A stretch of 58,985 nt of DNA, taken from Candidatus Gemmiger excrementipullorum. GTDB lineage: Bacteria > Bacillota > Clostridia > Oscillospirales > Ruminococcaceae. The stretch covers positions 1 to 58,985 of the forward strand of contig DXEI01000029.1 of the NCBI GenBank assembly GCA_019115045.1. The letters run 5' to 3'. Shown piece by piece: positions 36,672-44,384 of the stretch (within the stretch, counting starts at the first letter, position 1; every line of letters begins with the position of its first letter). The notes under the pieces are model-generated. The model saw only the letters and a list, made by a program, of their open reading frames with translations. It was not told the DNA's origin and ran no database searches. Position numbers and translations under genes: made by a program.

Positions 36672-37202
36672 TTACTCCTGGTCGCCGTTGACGGCCTCGG
36701 TAAACATGCCGTCGATGGGCGTGATGGTGATGGTGCGGGCGTCGGGGTCGATGTCCCGCACAAACTCCGGCACGGCGGGCAGCATATGCGTGCCGCCCTG
36801 CGCGTCGGTGACGGTGTAGATGTCCTGCGCGGCCGGGTGGTCGATGGCCGTCAGCGTGCCGTAGTCCCGCCCGGTGACGGCGTCCACGACGCGGCAGCCC
36901 AGCAGGTCGTCGATGAAATAGCGCCCTTTGGGCAGGCGGACGTCGGCCTTGGCGAAGTAGTAGGTGCGGCCCACCCGGGCGCGCGCGGCGTCCATATCGG
37001 CGACGCCCTCCAGCTTGATGAGCAGCATATTGCCCTGCGCGCGCACCCCCAGCAGGCGGACTTCGCCGCTGCCGTCGGGCGCAGCGAACAGGCGCTTGCA
37101 GCGGCCCAGAAACGCCGGGCCGTCGCACAGCGGCAGGGCTTTCATTTCGCCGCGCACGCCGTGGGTGGTGACGATCTTGCAGGCGGGCAGATAGTTTTGC
37201 AT
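36672..37202 (-). CDS. rimM: Ribosome maturation factor RimM
   Basis: A 176-residue RimM, which helps mature the 30S head by binding S19. The RimM barrel (ACKIVTTHGVRGEMKALP) is followed by a PRC barrel (YFIDDLLGCRVVDAVTGRDYGTL). The track ORF starts 29 codons upstream; MQNYLPACKI is the family-like start, although its ribosome site (AGGAAAGG) is rather distant. The position between khpA and trmD is the conserved Firmicutes order. Confidence 0.92.
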   Translation of the reverse strand: MQNYLPACKIVTTHGVRGEMKALPLCDGPAFLGRCKRLFAAPDGSGEVRLLGVRAQGNMLLIKLEGVADMDAARARVGRTYYFAKADVRLPKGRYFIDDLLGCRVVDAVTGRDYGTLTAIDHPAAQDIYTVTDAQGGTHMLPAVPEFVRDIDPDARTITITPIDGMFTEAVNGDQE

Positions 37203-37262
37203 AGGGTTTTTTCCAGCCTTTCCTGTTGGGATTTGCGCGCACGGCACCCGGCGCACGGATAC

Positions 37263-37302
37263 AAAAAAGCACCCTGTTATACGGTACATACAACAGGATG
37301 CT
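37263..37302 (-). terminator. Terminator or attenuator between khpA and rimM
   Basis: On the minus strand AGCATCCTGTT...AACAGGGTGCT followed by TTTTTT. It lies inside the operon, so rimM-trmD may be reached only by read-through. Confidence 0.8.
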
Positions 37303-37312
37303 GGGGGCTTTG

Positions 37313-37546
37313 TCAGTCGATCTCGACGATGACTTTTTCGCCCTGGCGGACCGCCGCGGCGCGCATGACGACGCGGATCGCCTTGGCGATGCGGCCCTGC
37401 TTGCCGATGACGCGGCCCATATCGGCCTCGGCCACCTTGAGGTGGTAGACGACGGTGCCGTCCTCACGCGCGGGGTCAACGGTCACCTGCACGGCGTCCT
37501 TATCCTCGACCAGGCCGCGGGCGACGGCTGCTAAGAGTTCCTGCAT
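37313..37546 (-). CDS. khpA: KH-domain RNA-binding protein KhpA
   Basis: A 77-residue single KH-domain protein of the YlqC/KhpA family. The RNA-binding loop is GRVIGKQGRIAKAI (GxxG is GKQG). In Firmicutes it partners with KhpB/Jag in RNA binding linked to cell-size control. It sits in the standard place between rpsP and rimM. GGAGGG precedes the start. Confidence 0.93.
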   Translation of the reverse strand: MQELLAAVARGLVEDKDAVQVTVDPAREDGTVVYHLKVAEADMGRVIGKQGRIAKAIRVVMRAAAVRQGEKVIVEID

Positions 37547-37579
37547 GGGGCGTTCCCTCCCTGAAAAACGGACGTTGGC

Positions 37580-37819
37580 TTACAGCACGGAAGCCTTTTT
37601 CAGCAGCGCACGGACAGTGTCGGTGGGCTGGGCGCCGTTGGCCAGCCACTGCTTGGCCTTGTCGGCGTCGATCTTAACGATGCTGGGCTCCTTGGTGGGG
37701 TCGTAGTAGCCGATCTCCTCGATGAAGCGGCCGTCGCGGGCAAAGCGGCTGTCGGCAACAACAACGCGGTAGAAGGGGGCTTTCTTGGCGCCCATGCGGC
37801 GCAGACGGATCTTGACCAT
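37580..37819 (-). CDS. rpsP: Ribosomal protein bS16
   Basis: A 79-residue bS16 ([25 protein letters not shown]...[10 protein letters not shown]), a small-subunit assembly protein. Length is normal. GGAGG precedes the start. It lies about 100 bp downstream of ffh. Confidence 0.97.
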   Translation of the reverse strand: MVKIRLRRMGAKKAPFYRVVVADSRFARDGRFIEEIGYYDPTKEPSIVKIDADKAKQWLANGAQPTDTVRALLKKASVL

Positions 37820-37915
37820 GGTAAATTCCTCCAAAACATTTGTGTACGGTCCCGGCAAACGCCGGGGACAATTTTTATATCGTATATCCCGCCAGGCGGG
37901 TCATACCAAAATGAT

Positions 37916-39271
37916 TCAGCGGCCGAAGCCTTTGAAGCCGCCCATGCCGCCCATACTGCCCAGGCTGCGCATGAACCCTTTGGGGTTGCGGCGGACTTTT
38001 TTCATCATTTTCTGGATCATCTCATACTGGCGCAGCAGCTTGTTGACGGCCTCGACGGTCTGGCCGGAGCCCGCCGCGATGCGGCGCTTGCGCTTGGGGT
38101 TGATGATCTCGGGCTTGGCGCGTTCTGCCGGCGTCATCGAGTAGATGATCGCCTCGATATGCGGCAGGGCTTTCTCGTCCAGCTGGTCGGCGTCGATCTG
38201 GCTGCCGCCGGGCATCATGGCCAGCAGCGCCGACGCGCCGCCCATCTTTTTTACCTGCTGGAACTGCGCGAGCAGGTCGTTCATATCGAACTTGTTCTCC
38301 ATCATGCGGCGGGCGGCCTGTTCGGCCTCCTTGTCGCTCTGGATGCTCTGCGCTTTTTCGATCAGCGAGAGCACGTCACCCATGCCCAGGATGCGGCTGG
38401 CCATGCGCGCGGGGTAGAACGGCTCAAGGTCAGCGAGCTTTTCGCCGGTGCCCTGGAAGTAGATGGGCTTGCCGGTGACCGCCAGCACCGAGAGCGCCGC
38501 GCCGCCGCGGGTGTCGCCGTCGGTCTTGGTCAGCACCACGCCGGTGATGCCGATCTTCTCGTTGAAGGTCTTGGCGACGTTGACGGCTTCCTGGCCGGAC
38601 ATTGCATCGACGACGAGCAGCGTCTCGTCCACTTCGACGGCCTGCTTGATGCGCACGAGCTCTTCCATCAGCGCATCGTCGATCTGCAGACGGCCGGCGG
38701 TGTCGAGGATGACGATGTCGTTGCCGTGGTCCCGCGCGTGGGCCATCGCCTTTTGGGCGATGTGCTCGGGCACTTCGGTACCCAGGGTAAAGACGGGCAC
38801 GCCGGCCTGCTCGCCGACGATCTGCAGCTGCTGGATGGCCGCCGGGCGGTAGACGTCGCAGGCGACCAGCAGCGGGCGGCGGCCCTGGCTGCGGTAGAAC
38901 TGCCCCAGCTTGGCGGCGTGGGTGGTTTTACCGTTGCCCTGCAGGCCGCACATCATCAATACGGTCTGGCCCTTGTTTTTGATGCGCAGCGTCTGCGGTT
39001 CCTCGCCGCCCATCAGTTTGGTCAGTTCCTCGTTGACGATCTTGACGACCTGCTGGGCGGGGGTCAGGCTTTCCATGACCTCCTGGCCCATGGCGCGCTC
39101 CGAGACCTGGGCGCAGAAATCTTTGGCGACTTTGTAGTTGACGTCGGCTTCCAGCAGCGCCATGCGCACCTCGCGCATCGCCGCTTTGATGTCGGCCTCG
39201 TTCAGCTTGCCTTTGCCGCGCAGCTTTTTGAACACGCCGTTGAGGCGTTCTGTCAGGGATTCAAAGGCCAT
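37916..39271 (-). CDS. ffh: Signal recognition particle GTPase Ffh
   Basis: A 451-residue SRP54/Ffh that binds signal sequences and 4.5S/6S RNA and targets proteins to the membrane through FtsY. It has the N-domain, the G-domain with G1 GLQGNGKTTHAAKL, DTAGRLQID and TKTDGD, and a methionine-rich M-domain from about residue 320 (IYSMTPAERAKPEIINPKRKRRIAAGSG). AGGAGG precedes MAFESLTER; the track adds seven upstream codons. It overlaps ylxM by 11 bp. Confidence 0.97.
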   Translation of the reverse strand: MAFESLTERLNGVFKKLRGKGKLNEADIKAAMREVRMALLEADVNYKVAKDFCAQVSERAMGQEVMESLTPAQQVVKIVNEELTKLMGGEEPQTLRIKNKGQTVLMMCGLQGNGKTTHAAKLGQFYRSQGRRPLLVACDVYRPAAIQQLQIVGEQAGVPVFTLGTEVPEHIAQKAMAHARDHGNDIVILDTAGRLQIDDALMEELVRIKQAVEVDETLLVVDAMSGQEAVNVAKTFNEKIGITGVVLTKTDGDTRGGAALSVLAVTGKPIYFQGTGEKLADLEPFYPARMASRILGMGDVLSLIEKAQSIQSDKEAEQAARRMMENKFDMNDLLAQFQQVKKMGGASALLAMMPGGSQIDADQLDEKALPHIEAIIYSMTPAERAKPEIINPKRKRRIAAGSGQTVEAVNKLLRQYEMIQKMMKKVRRNPKGFMRSLGSMGGMGGFKGFGR

Positions 39272-39659
39272 CGGGTTCCTCCTGCGTGTCAAGGCGCGCC
39301 ACGATCTGCAGCATCTCGTCGGTGTCGGTATGGATGCGCGGCACCGGGGTGAACAGCCCCGAGTTGCAGCAGCGGATCTCCATGATCAGCTGGCGCAGCC
39401 GCGTCAGGTCCGCCTGGGCGGCGGTGTGGCGGCGGGCGTTGCCCAGCTTGGCTTCCAGGTCGTCGAGCGCGGCCTCGCCATGTTTGATGGCGTCGCGCAC
39501 GCCCTGGCGCGTGATGCCGAAATTTTCGGCGATCTCGGCCAGCGAGAGATCCTCGTCGTAATACTCCGTCAGGATCGCGCGCTGTTTTTCGGTCAAGACC
39601 GGGCCGTAAAAGTCCAACAGGATGGAGTAGCCCAGGTTTTTTTGCGGTTTGCCCGCCAT
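39261..39659 (-). CDS. ylxM: YlxM-family helix-turn-helix protein
   Basis: A 132-residue YlxM/p13 protein with a sigma-4-like helix-turn-helix (LTEKQRAILTEYYDEDLSLAEIAENFGITRQGVRDAIKHGEAAL). It is nearly always upstream of ffh and is thought to modulate the SRP pathway. It continues about 35 residues beyond the usual end. AAGGAG precedes the start, and a consensus promoter makes it the first gene of the operon. Confidence 0.92.
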   Translation of the reverse strand: MAGKPQKNLGYSILLDFYGPVLTEKQRAILTEYYDEDLSLAEIAENFGITRQGVRDAIKHGEAALDDLEAKLGNARRHTAAQADLTRLRQLIMEIRCCNSGLFTPVPRIHTDTDEMLQIVARLDTQEEPDGL

Positions 39660-39732
39660 AGCCCGCGCTCCTTCCGCTGTGTTCGCCGTTCATTTGCATG
39701 CCGTGTAAAGTTTTTTTCTTTACAGCCTAGCC

Positions 39733-39761
39733 ATTATAGCAGGGCTTGGGGCCAAAGTCAA
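39733..39761 (-). promoter_or_regulatory. Promoter of the ylxM-ffh-rpsP operon
   Basis: On the minus strand TTGACT, a 17-bp spacer and TATAAT with TGC extension. Confidence 0.88.
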
Positions 39762-39840
39762 GGCCCGGACGTCATTTTTTTGCACATTGCCCCGCCTTGC
39801 GCCCGCCGCACAAAAAAATGCGCCGAAACCGCCCGGGCAG

Positions 39841-39869
39841 GTGCAAACGACGCAGACTTATGCTATAAT
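39841..39869 (+). promoter_or_regulatory. Promoter of the cysteine-synthase-like gene
   Basis: GTGCAA, a 17-bp spacer and TATAAT with TGC extension. Confidence 0.65.
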
Positions 39870-39909
39870 AGAGCGTACGACGATTTTACCGGGAAGGAGG
39901 GGCTGTGCC

Positions 39910-40803
39910 GTGGCGATCTTGAAAAGCTATTACCAGGAAGTATACCGCTCGCCCGTGGTGCGGCTGGACGGATATTCCGGCCGGCACGGCCTGCCCGCCA
40001 GCATTTTGGCCTACCTGGACTTTGGCGGCGCGACCGGCACCAGCAAGGACGGCCTGGCCGAGACGATGCTGGCCTTTGCCACCGAGCGCGGCGCCCTGAA
40101 ACCCGGCATGCCGGTGGTGGAAGCCAGTTCCGGCAGTTTTGGCGCGGCGCTGGCGGTCAGCTGCGCCACCACCGGGCACCCCTGCATCCTGGTGGTGCCC
40201 AGCAGCCTGCCCATTGCGCGCCGCCAGCGCCTGCAGGAGCTGGGCGCACGCATCGTGGTGTGCAGCAGCGGCGGCCGCCGGGCCATGGACCGCATTGCCG
40301 AGGATACCGCCCGCCGCTACGGCGGGTATTTCACCCACTATTTTTCCAACGACGACAACCCCGAGTACCACCGCCGCGTGACAGGCCCGCAGATCTTGAA
40401 AGCGGCGGGCGAAACCATCGACGCCATCGTCATCGGCGTGGGCAGCGGCGGCACGGTGACCGGCGTGGCCGAGTACATCAAAGCCTGGAACAGTATGATC
40501 CGCATCGTGGCGGTGGAGCCTGCCGAGTGCGCCGCCATCTCGGGCGGGATGATCGGCCAGCACGGCATTGCGGGCATCGGCCCCGGTTTTGTGCCGGAAA
40601 ACTATAACCCCTACGTGGTGGACACCGTATTGACGGTGACCACCGCCGACGCTGAGCGCGCGGCGCGCGAAGTGCTGTTTTTTGACGGCGTGCCCGCCTG
40701 CACCAGCGCCGGGGCCACGCTGGCCGCCGCCGTGCAGCTGGTGGGCGCCGGTAAGGCCAAACGCCCGCTGTGCGTGTTTGCCGGGCGCAAAATGTACGAA
40801 TAA
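39910..40803 (+). CDS. Cysteine-synthase-family PLP enzyme (divergent)
   Basis: A 297-residue fold-type II PLP enzyme. The likely PLP lysine is in TGTSKDGLAE, the substrate loop is EASSGSFGAAL where cysteine synthases have TSGNTG, and the phosphate-binding loop is VGSGGTVTGVAEYIK, close to the usual GTGGT. The substrate-loop change suggests a substrate other than O-acetylserine, perhaps another O-activated serine or a diamino acid precursor. The start is taken as GTG at 39910, with AGGAGG nine bases upstream; the frame is open further upstream, but across the promoter. Confidence 0.82.
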   Translation: MAILKSYYQEVYRSPVVRLDGYSGRHGLPASILAYLDFGGATGTSKDGLAETMLAFATERGALKPGMPVVEASSGSFGAALAVSCATTGHPCILVVPSSLPIARRQRLQELGARIVVCSSGGRRAMDRIAEDTARRYGGYFTHYFSNDDNPEYHRRVTGPQILKAAGETIDAIVIGVGSGGTVTGVAEYIKAWNSMIRIVAVEPAECAAISGGMIGQHGIAGIGPGFVPENYNPYVVDTVLTVTTADAERAAREVLFFDGVPACTSAGATLAAAVQLVGAGKAKRPLCVFAGRKMYE

Positions 40804-40851
40804 GCGCGGCTGCGCAGGCGCTTCTTTAGGCGTAGCGCGCCGCACAAGGGC

Positions 40852-40883
40852 ACCGCCCCGTTCCTGCGAACGGGGCGGTTTTG
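40852..40883 (+). terminator. Terminator of the cysteine-synthase-like gene
   Basis: ACCGCCCCGTTC, loop CTGC, GAACGGGGCGGT, then TTTTG. Confidence 0.85.
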
Positions 40884-40949
40884 TATGGCATGCCGCCGCC
40901 CTTTTTTGCATAGGATTTGGCAGACATCCTATGGGAAGGGGTTGGCGGT

Positions 40950-41225
40950 ATGAAAGGTGACCCGGAAGAGCGGGCCGTGGCGGTAGGCAGGTACATCGTG
41001 CGCAGCGGCGCGACGGTGCGCGCGGCGGCCGCCGTGTTTGGGGTGAGCAAAAGCACGATCTGGAAAGACCAGGGCCGGCTGCGGCGCACCCACCCCGGCC
41101 TGTGGGCCGAGGTGCAGACCGTGGTGCAGCGCAACAAGGCCGAGCGCCACCTGCGCGGCGGCGAGGCGACGCGCCGCAAATATTTGCGCCGGGCCGCTTG
41201 CGCCGGGCCGCGCCGCACAGTATAA
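40950..41225 (+). CDS. spoIIID: Sporulation transcription factor SpoIIID homologue
   Basis: A 91-residue DNA-binding protein matching SpoIIID: the helix-turn-helix [27 protein letters not shown] and the C-terminal basic hallmark [13 protein letters not shown]. In Bacillus it acts in the mother cell with SigE. The ATG at 40950 has GGGAAGGGG upstream; the track starts at an upstream TTG. Its 3' end holds the promoter of the next gene. Confidence 0.9.
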   Translation: MKGDPEERAVAVGRYIVRSGATVRAAAAVFGVSKSTIWKDQGRLRRTHPGLWAEVQTVVQRNKAERHLRGGEATRRKYLRRAACAGPRRTV

Positions 41226-41226
41226 T
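41198..41226 (+). promoter_or_regulatory. Promoter of the deaminase-uridine kinase pair
   Basis: TTGCGC, a 17-bp spacer and TATAAT, lying inside the last codons of spoIIID. Confidence 0.65.
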
Positions 41227-41262
41227 AAAGGTAAAATCACCCGGAAAAGGACGGCGAACACG

Positions 41263-41742
41263 ATGAAGCGGACGGATTACATCAGCTGGGACGAATATTT
41301 CATGGGCATTGCCCTGCTTTCGGCCATGCGCTCCAAAGACAACAACAGCCAGGTGGGCGCCTGCATCGTAAGCCCCGAGAACAAGATCCTCTCGCTGGGG
41401 TACAACGGCATGCCCATCGGCTGCAACGACGACGATATGCCGTGGGAGCGCGAGGGCGACGACCTGGACACGAAGTACATGTACGTCTGCCACTCGGAGC
41501 TCAACGCGATCTTGAACAGCCCGCACAACGACCTGCACGGCGCGCGCATGTATGTGACGCTGTTCCCCTGCAATGAGTGCGCCAAGGCCATTATCCAGAG
41601 CGGCATCAAGGAACTGATCTATCTTTCGGACAAATACCACGACAGCCATGCCAGCATTGCCAGCCGCCGCATGTTCAACATGACCGGCGTGAAATACCGC
41701 GCCTATGAACCGACCGGGCGCGAGATCCGCCTGGATGTGTAA
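41263..41742 (+). CDS. dCMP deaminase (ComEB-like)
   Basis: A 159-residue zinc deaminase. Zinc and catalytic residues are in CHSELNAI (HxE) and LFPCNECAK (PCxxC), and the N-terminus [19 protein letters not shown] is typical of dCMP deaminases, which supply dUMP for thymidylate synthesis. Family members next to competence genes are called ComEB; no competence gene is here. AAAGGA lies upstream. Uridine kinase follows after 16 bp, so the pair serves pyrimidine salvage. Confidence 0.92.
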   Translation: MKRTDYISWDEYFMGIALLSAMRSKDNNSQVGACIVSPENKILSLGYNGMPIGCNDDDMPWEREGDDLDTKYMYVCHSELNAILNSPHNDLHGARMYVTLFPCNECAKAIIQSGIKELIYLSDKYHDSHASIASRRMFNMTGVKYRAYEPTGREIRLDV

Positions 41743-41758
41743 CGCGGGAGGGCAAAGC

Positions 41759-42382
41759 ATGGATACCATCATCATTGGCATTGCGGGCGGCACCGGCAGC
41801 GGCAAAACGACGCTGACCGAGCGCCTGCGCGAGCATTTTGGCGCCAACGAAGTCAGCGTGCTGAACCACGACAGCTACTACAAACGCCACGACGAACTGC
41901 CGTATGAGGAGCGCTGCAAGCTCAACTACGACCACCCCGACAGCTTCGACACCCCGCTGATGGCCGCCCACCTGCGCGAACTGCGCGCCGGGCACGCCGT
42001 GCAGGTGCCGGTCTACGACTATACCATCCACAACCGCAGCGACGAGACGGTGCTGGTGAAGCCCGCGCCGGTCATCATTGTGGAGGGCATCCTGATTTTT
42101 GACGCGCCGGAGCTGTGCGAGCTGATGGACATGAAAGTCTTTGTGGACACCGACGCTGACGTGCGCATTCTGCGGCGCATCGTGCGCGACGTCAAGGAGC
42201 GCGGCCGCACGCTGGACAGCGTGGTGACGCAGTACCTGACGACGGTCAAACCGATGCACGAACAGTTTGTGGAACCCAGCAAGCGCAAAGCCGACCTGAT
42301 CGTGCCCGAGGGCGGGCGCAACCTGGTGGCGCTGGAGCTGCTGATCAAGTGGATCGCAGACCACCTGCGCGCGGCCGAGTGA
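41759..42382 (+). CDS. udk: Uridine kinase
   Basis: A 207-residue uridine/cytidine kinase. The P-loop is GIAGGTGSGKTTL; HDSYYKRHDEL, FDTPLM, VPVYDYTIHNR and VEGILIFDAPEL are family motifs. It phosphorylates uridine and cytidine for nucleotide salvage. GGGAGGG precedes the start at 41759, and the deaminase gene is 16 bp upstream. Its 3' side runs into the second copy of the structured repeat. Confidence 0.95.
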   Translation: MDTIIIGIAGGTGSGKTTLTERLREHFGANEVSVLNHDSYYKRHDELPYEERCKLNYDHPDSFDTPLMAAHLRELRAGHAVQVPVYDYTIHNRSDETVLVKPAPVIIVEGILIFDAPELCELMDMKVFVDTDADVRILRRIVRDVKERGRTLDSVVTQYLTTVKPMHEQFVEPSKRKADLIVPEGGRNLVALELLIKWIADHLRAAE

Positions 42383-42429
42383 ACGCCGCCGCACAGACGG
42401 CCTGCAAAAATGAAAAACCACACAAAAGA

Positions 42430-42457
42430 AATCCGGCAGGGTCTCCCCTGGCGGATT
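42430..42457 (+). repeat. 28-bp direct repeat, left copy
   Basis: AATCCGGCAGGGTCTCCCCT... differs at one base from 42794-42821. The left copy lacks a T-run and the mismatch weakens its stem. Confidence 0.75.
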
Positions 42458-42473
42458 CATACTGTTTAAAAAC

Positions 42474-42825
42474 GTCGCCATCGGCGGACATGCGCCGACG
42501 ACGGCGACACATACAGGGAAATTTTGCGGCAAACTGTGTGCGAGGAGCGTTAGCGACGAGTGCGCGGTTTGCCGTAAAATTTTGTCGAAGGCTGCAAAGC
42601 TGAGCGCCGCCTGCGGCGGATGCAGCGAGGCGGAGCAGGGGCAGCGGTCGCAGAGCGCAAGCGCCATACTTGGCGCGCCGCGCGATGCGGGCACCGCAAC
42701 CCGGCCTCTCCAAAGGGGGAAATAGACGCGTTAGGCGCGGCCGTACGCGGCTGTTGCCCCCTTTGCAGCGGTGTCGAGTTTCTCGACACGCTGAATCCGG
42801 CAGGGTCTCCCCTGCCGGATTTTTT
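42474..42825 (+). repeat. Structured intergenic repeat, copy 2
   Basis: The same element as at 6576-6809, here on the plus strand about 90 bp after udk. Order is kept: hairpin 1, hairpin 2 with the identical apical loop AGGAGCGUUAGCGACGAG, the CAAAGGGGG/CCCCCTTTG stem, GTGTCGAG...CTCGACAC, and a terminator. About 117 bp of extra GC-rich sequence (42591-42707) separates the two blocks. The differences in hairpins 1 and 2 largely preserve pairing. ORFs called here are artefacts. Confidence 0.8.
42794..42825 (+). terminator. Terminator closing repeat copy 2 (right 28-bp direct repeat)
   Basis: AATCCGGCAGGG, loop, CCCTGCCGGATT, then TTTTT on the plus strand, able to end udk transcription. Confidence 0.85.
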
Positions 42826-42844
42826 GCTGCGTTGTGCGGGCGGT

Positions 42845-44263
42845 TTACCAGAGGTTGACGACCTCGTTGTACAGGCCCTCGTAGCTCTTGGCGGAGTTGG
42901 CCCAGCTGAAGTCGCACTCCATGGCGCGGCGGACCAGGATCGGCCAGCCATCCTTCTGCCAGTAGCCCTCCTTGGCGCGCCAGCAGGCCTCGTACAGCTC
43001 GTGGGCGTTGTAGTTGGCGAAGGTGAAGCCGTTGCCGTAGCCGTCGCCGGAGTCGTGGATGGAGTCGCGCAGGCCGCCGGTCTCGCGCACGACGGGGATG
43101 GTGCCGTAGCGGCAGGCCACCATCTGGGACAGGCCGCAGGGCTCAGAGCGCGAAGGCATCAGGAAGATGTCGGCGCCGGCGTAGATGCGCTGCGCCAATG
43201 CGGCGTTGAAGCCGATGTAGACGCCCACGCGGCCGGGGTTGCGCGCGCAGAGCTCGTTGAAGAAGTTCTCGTACTGCGCTTCGCCGGAGCCGAGGATGAC
43301 CAGCTCGATGCCCTGCTGCAGCAGGCCCTCGGCAATGGCGCGCACGAGGTCCAGACCTTTGTGGCCGACCAGGCGGGTGACCATGGCCATGACGGGGCTG
43401 CCGTCCTTATGCAGGCCGAACTCATCCTGCAGGGCGGCCTTGCAGACCGCCTTGCCGTCCTGGAAGGTGTCGGCGTCGTAGTTTTTGGCGATGTCGGGGT
43501 CGGTGGCCGGGTCAAACACATCGACGTCGATGCCGTTGAGGATGCCGCAGGTCTTGTACTGTTTCTGGCGCAGCAGGCCGTCCAGGCCGTGGCTGAACCA
43601 GGGGTCCAAAATTTCCTGCGCGTAGGTGGGGCTGACCGTCGTGACCTTGTCGGCAGTCTCGATGGCGCCTTTCATAAAGTTGGCGCAGCCGTCGTACTCG
43701 ACGATATGGGCGTCGCGCGCGCCGATGCCGCAGGTATCCTCGAGTATGTCGAGTCCGTACTTGCCCTGGTAGGCGATGTTGTGGATGGTGAACACCGTCT
43801 TGATGCGGTTGAACTTGTCCAGGTGGCGGTAGTACAAGTTCAGGTAGACGGGCGTCAGCGCGGTCTCCCAGTCGTTGCAGTTGATGATGTCTGGCTCGAA
43901 ATCGGTATAGAACAGCATTTCGAGGATGGCGCGGGAGAAGAAGGCGAAGCGCTCGCCGTCGTCGTAGAAGCCGTACAGGCCGCTGCGCTTGAAGTAATAC
44001 TCGTTGTCGATAAAGTAGTAGGTGACGCCGTCGTTCTCGGCCTTGAACAGGCCGCAGTACTGGCTGCGCCAGCCGACCGGCACGCTGAAGTTGGTGACGT
44101 AGGTCAGCGTGTCTTTAAACTTTAAGTCGCCGTACAGCGGCATGACGACGCGGCAGTCGACGCCGTCTTTGACGAGCGCCTTGGGCAGCGCGCCCGCCAC
44201 GTCGGCCAGGCCGCCGGATTTGGCGTAAGGGGCAGCCTCGCTGGCTGCGTACAGAATTTTCAT
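42845..44263 (-). CDS. glgA: Glycogen synthase (ADP-glucose)
   Basis: A 472-residue GT5 glycogen synthase that extends alpha-1,4-glucan from ADP-glucose. The N-terminal motif is KSGGLADVAGALP; the C-terminal domain has VTRLVGHKGLDLV and PSRSEPCGLSQMVACRYGTIPVVRETGGL. The start at MKILYAAS has GGAGG upstream; the ATG four codons earlier would overlap that site. It is the last gene of glgBCDA, separated from glgD by a hairpin with a T-run. Confidence 0.96.
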   Translation of the reverse strand: MKILYAASEAAPYAKSGGLADVAGALPKALVKDGVDCRVVMPLYGDLKFKDTLTYVTNFSVPVGWRSQYCGLFKAENDGVTYYFIDNEYYFKRSGLYGFYDDGERFAFFSRAILEMLFYTDFEPDIINCNDWETALTPVYLNLYYRHLDKFNRIKTVFTIHNIAYQGKYGLDILEDTCGIGARDAHIVEYDGCANFMKGAIETADKVTTVSPTYAQEILDPWFSHGLDGLLRQKQYKTCGILNGIDVDVFDPATDPDIAKNYDADTFQDGKAVCKAALQDEFGLHKDGSPVMAMVTRLVGHKGLDLVRAIAEGLLQQGIELVILGSGEAQYENFFNELCARNPGRVGVYIGFNAALAQRIYAGADIFLMPSRSEPCGLSQMVACRYGTIPVVRETGGLRDSIHDSGDGYGNGFTFANYNAHELYEACWRAKEGYWQKDGWPILVRRAMECDFSWANSAKSYEGLYNEVVNLW

Positions 44264-44290
44264 AAGTGCCTCCATACAGATGGTGGTTGT

Positions 44291-44334
44291 AAAAAGCAGA
44301 AGGACGGGGCGGCCTGCGGTCTCCCCGTCCTTCT
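44291..44334 (-). terminator. Intra-operon terminator between glgD and glgA
   Basis: On the minus strand AGAAGGACGGGG, a 13-base loop, CCCCGTCCTTCT, GC, then TTTTT. It would lower glgA expression relative to glgBCD. Confidence 0.75.
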
Positions 44335-44384
44335 CATGTACACCGCCCCGCGGGGAGAAGGCGGGCGGCTACGATGAGCTTGCG

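Noticed and set aside
41675-42694. 339-residue minus-strand ORF with the peptide RQTAHSSLTLLAHSLPQNFPVCV
   Set aside because: It is antisense to udk and runs through the repeat; the peptide arises from the repeat sequence.
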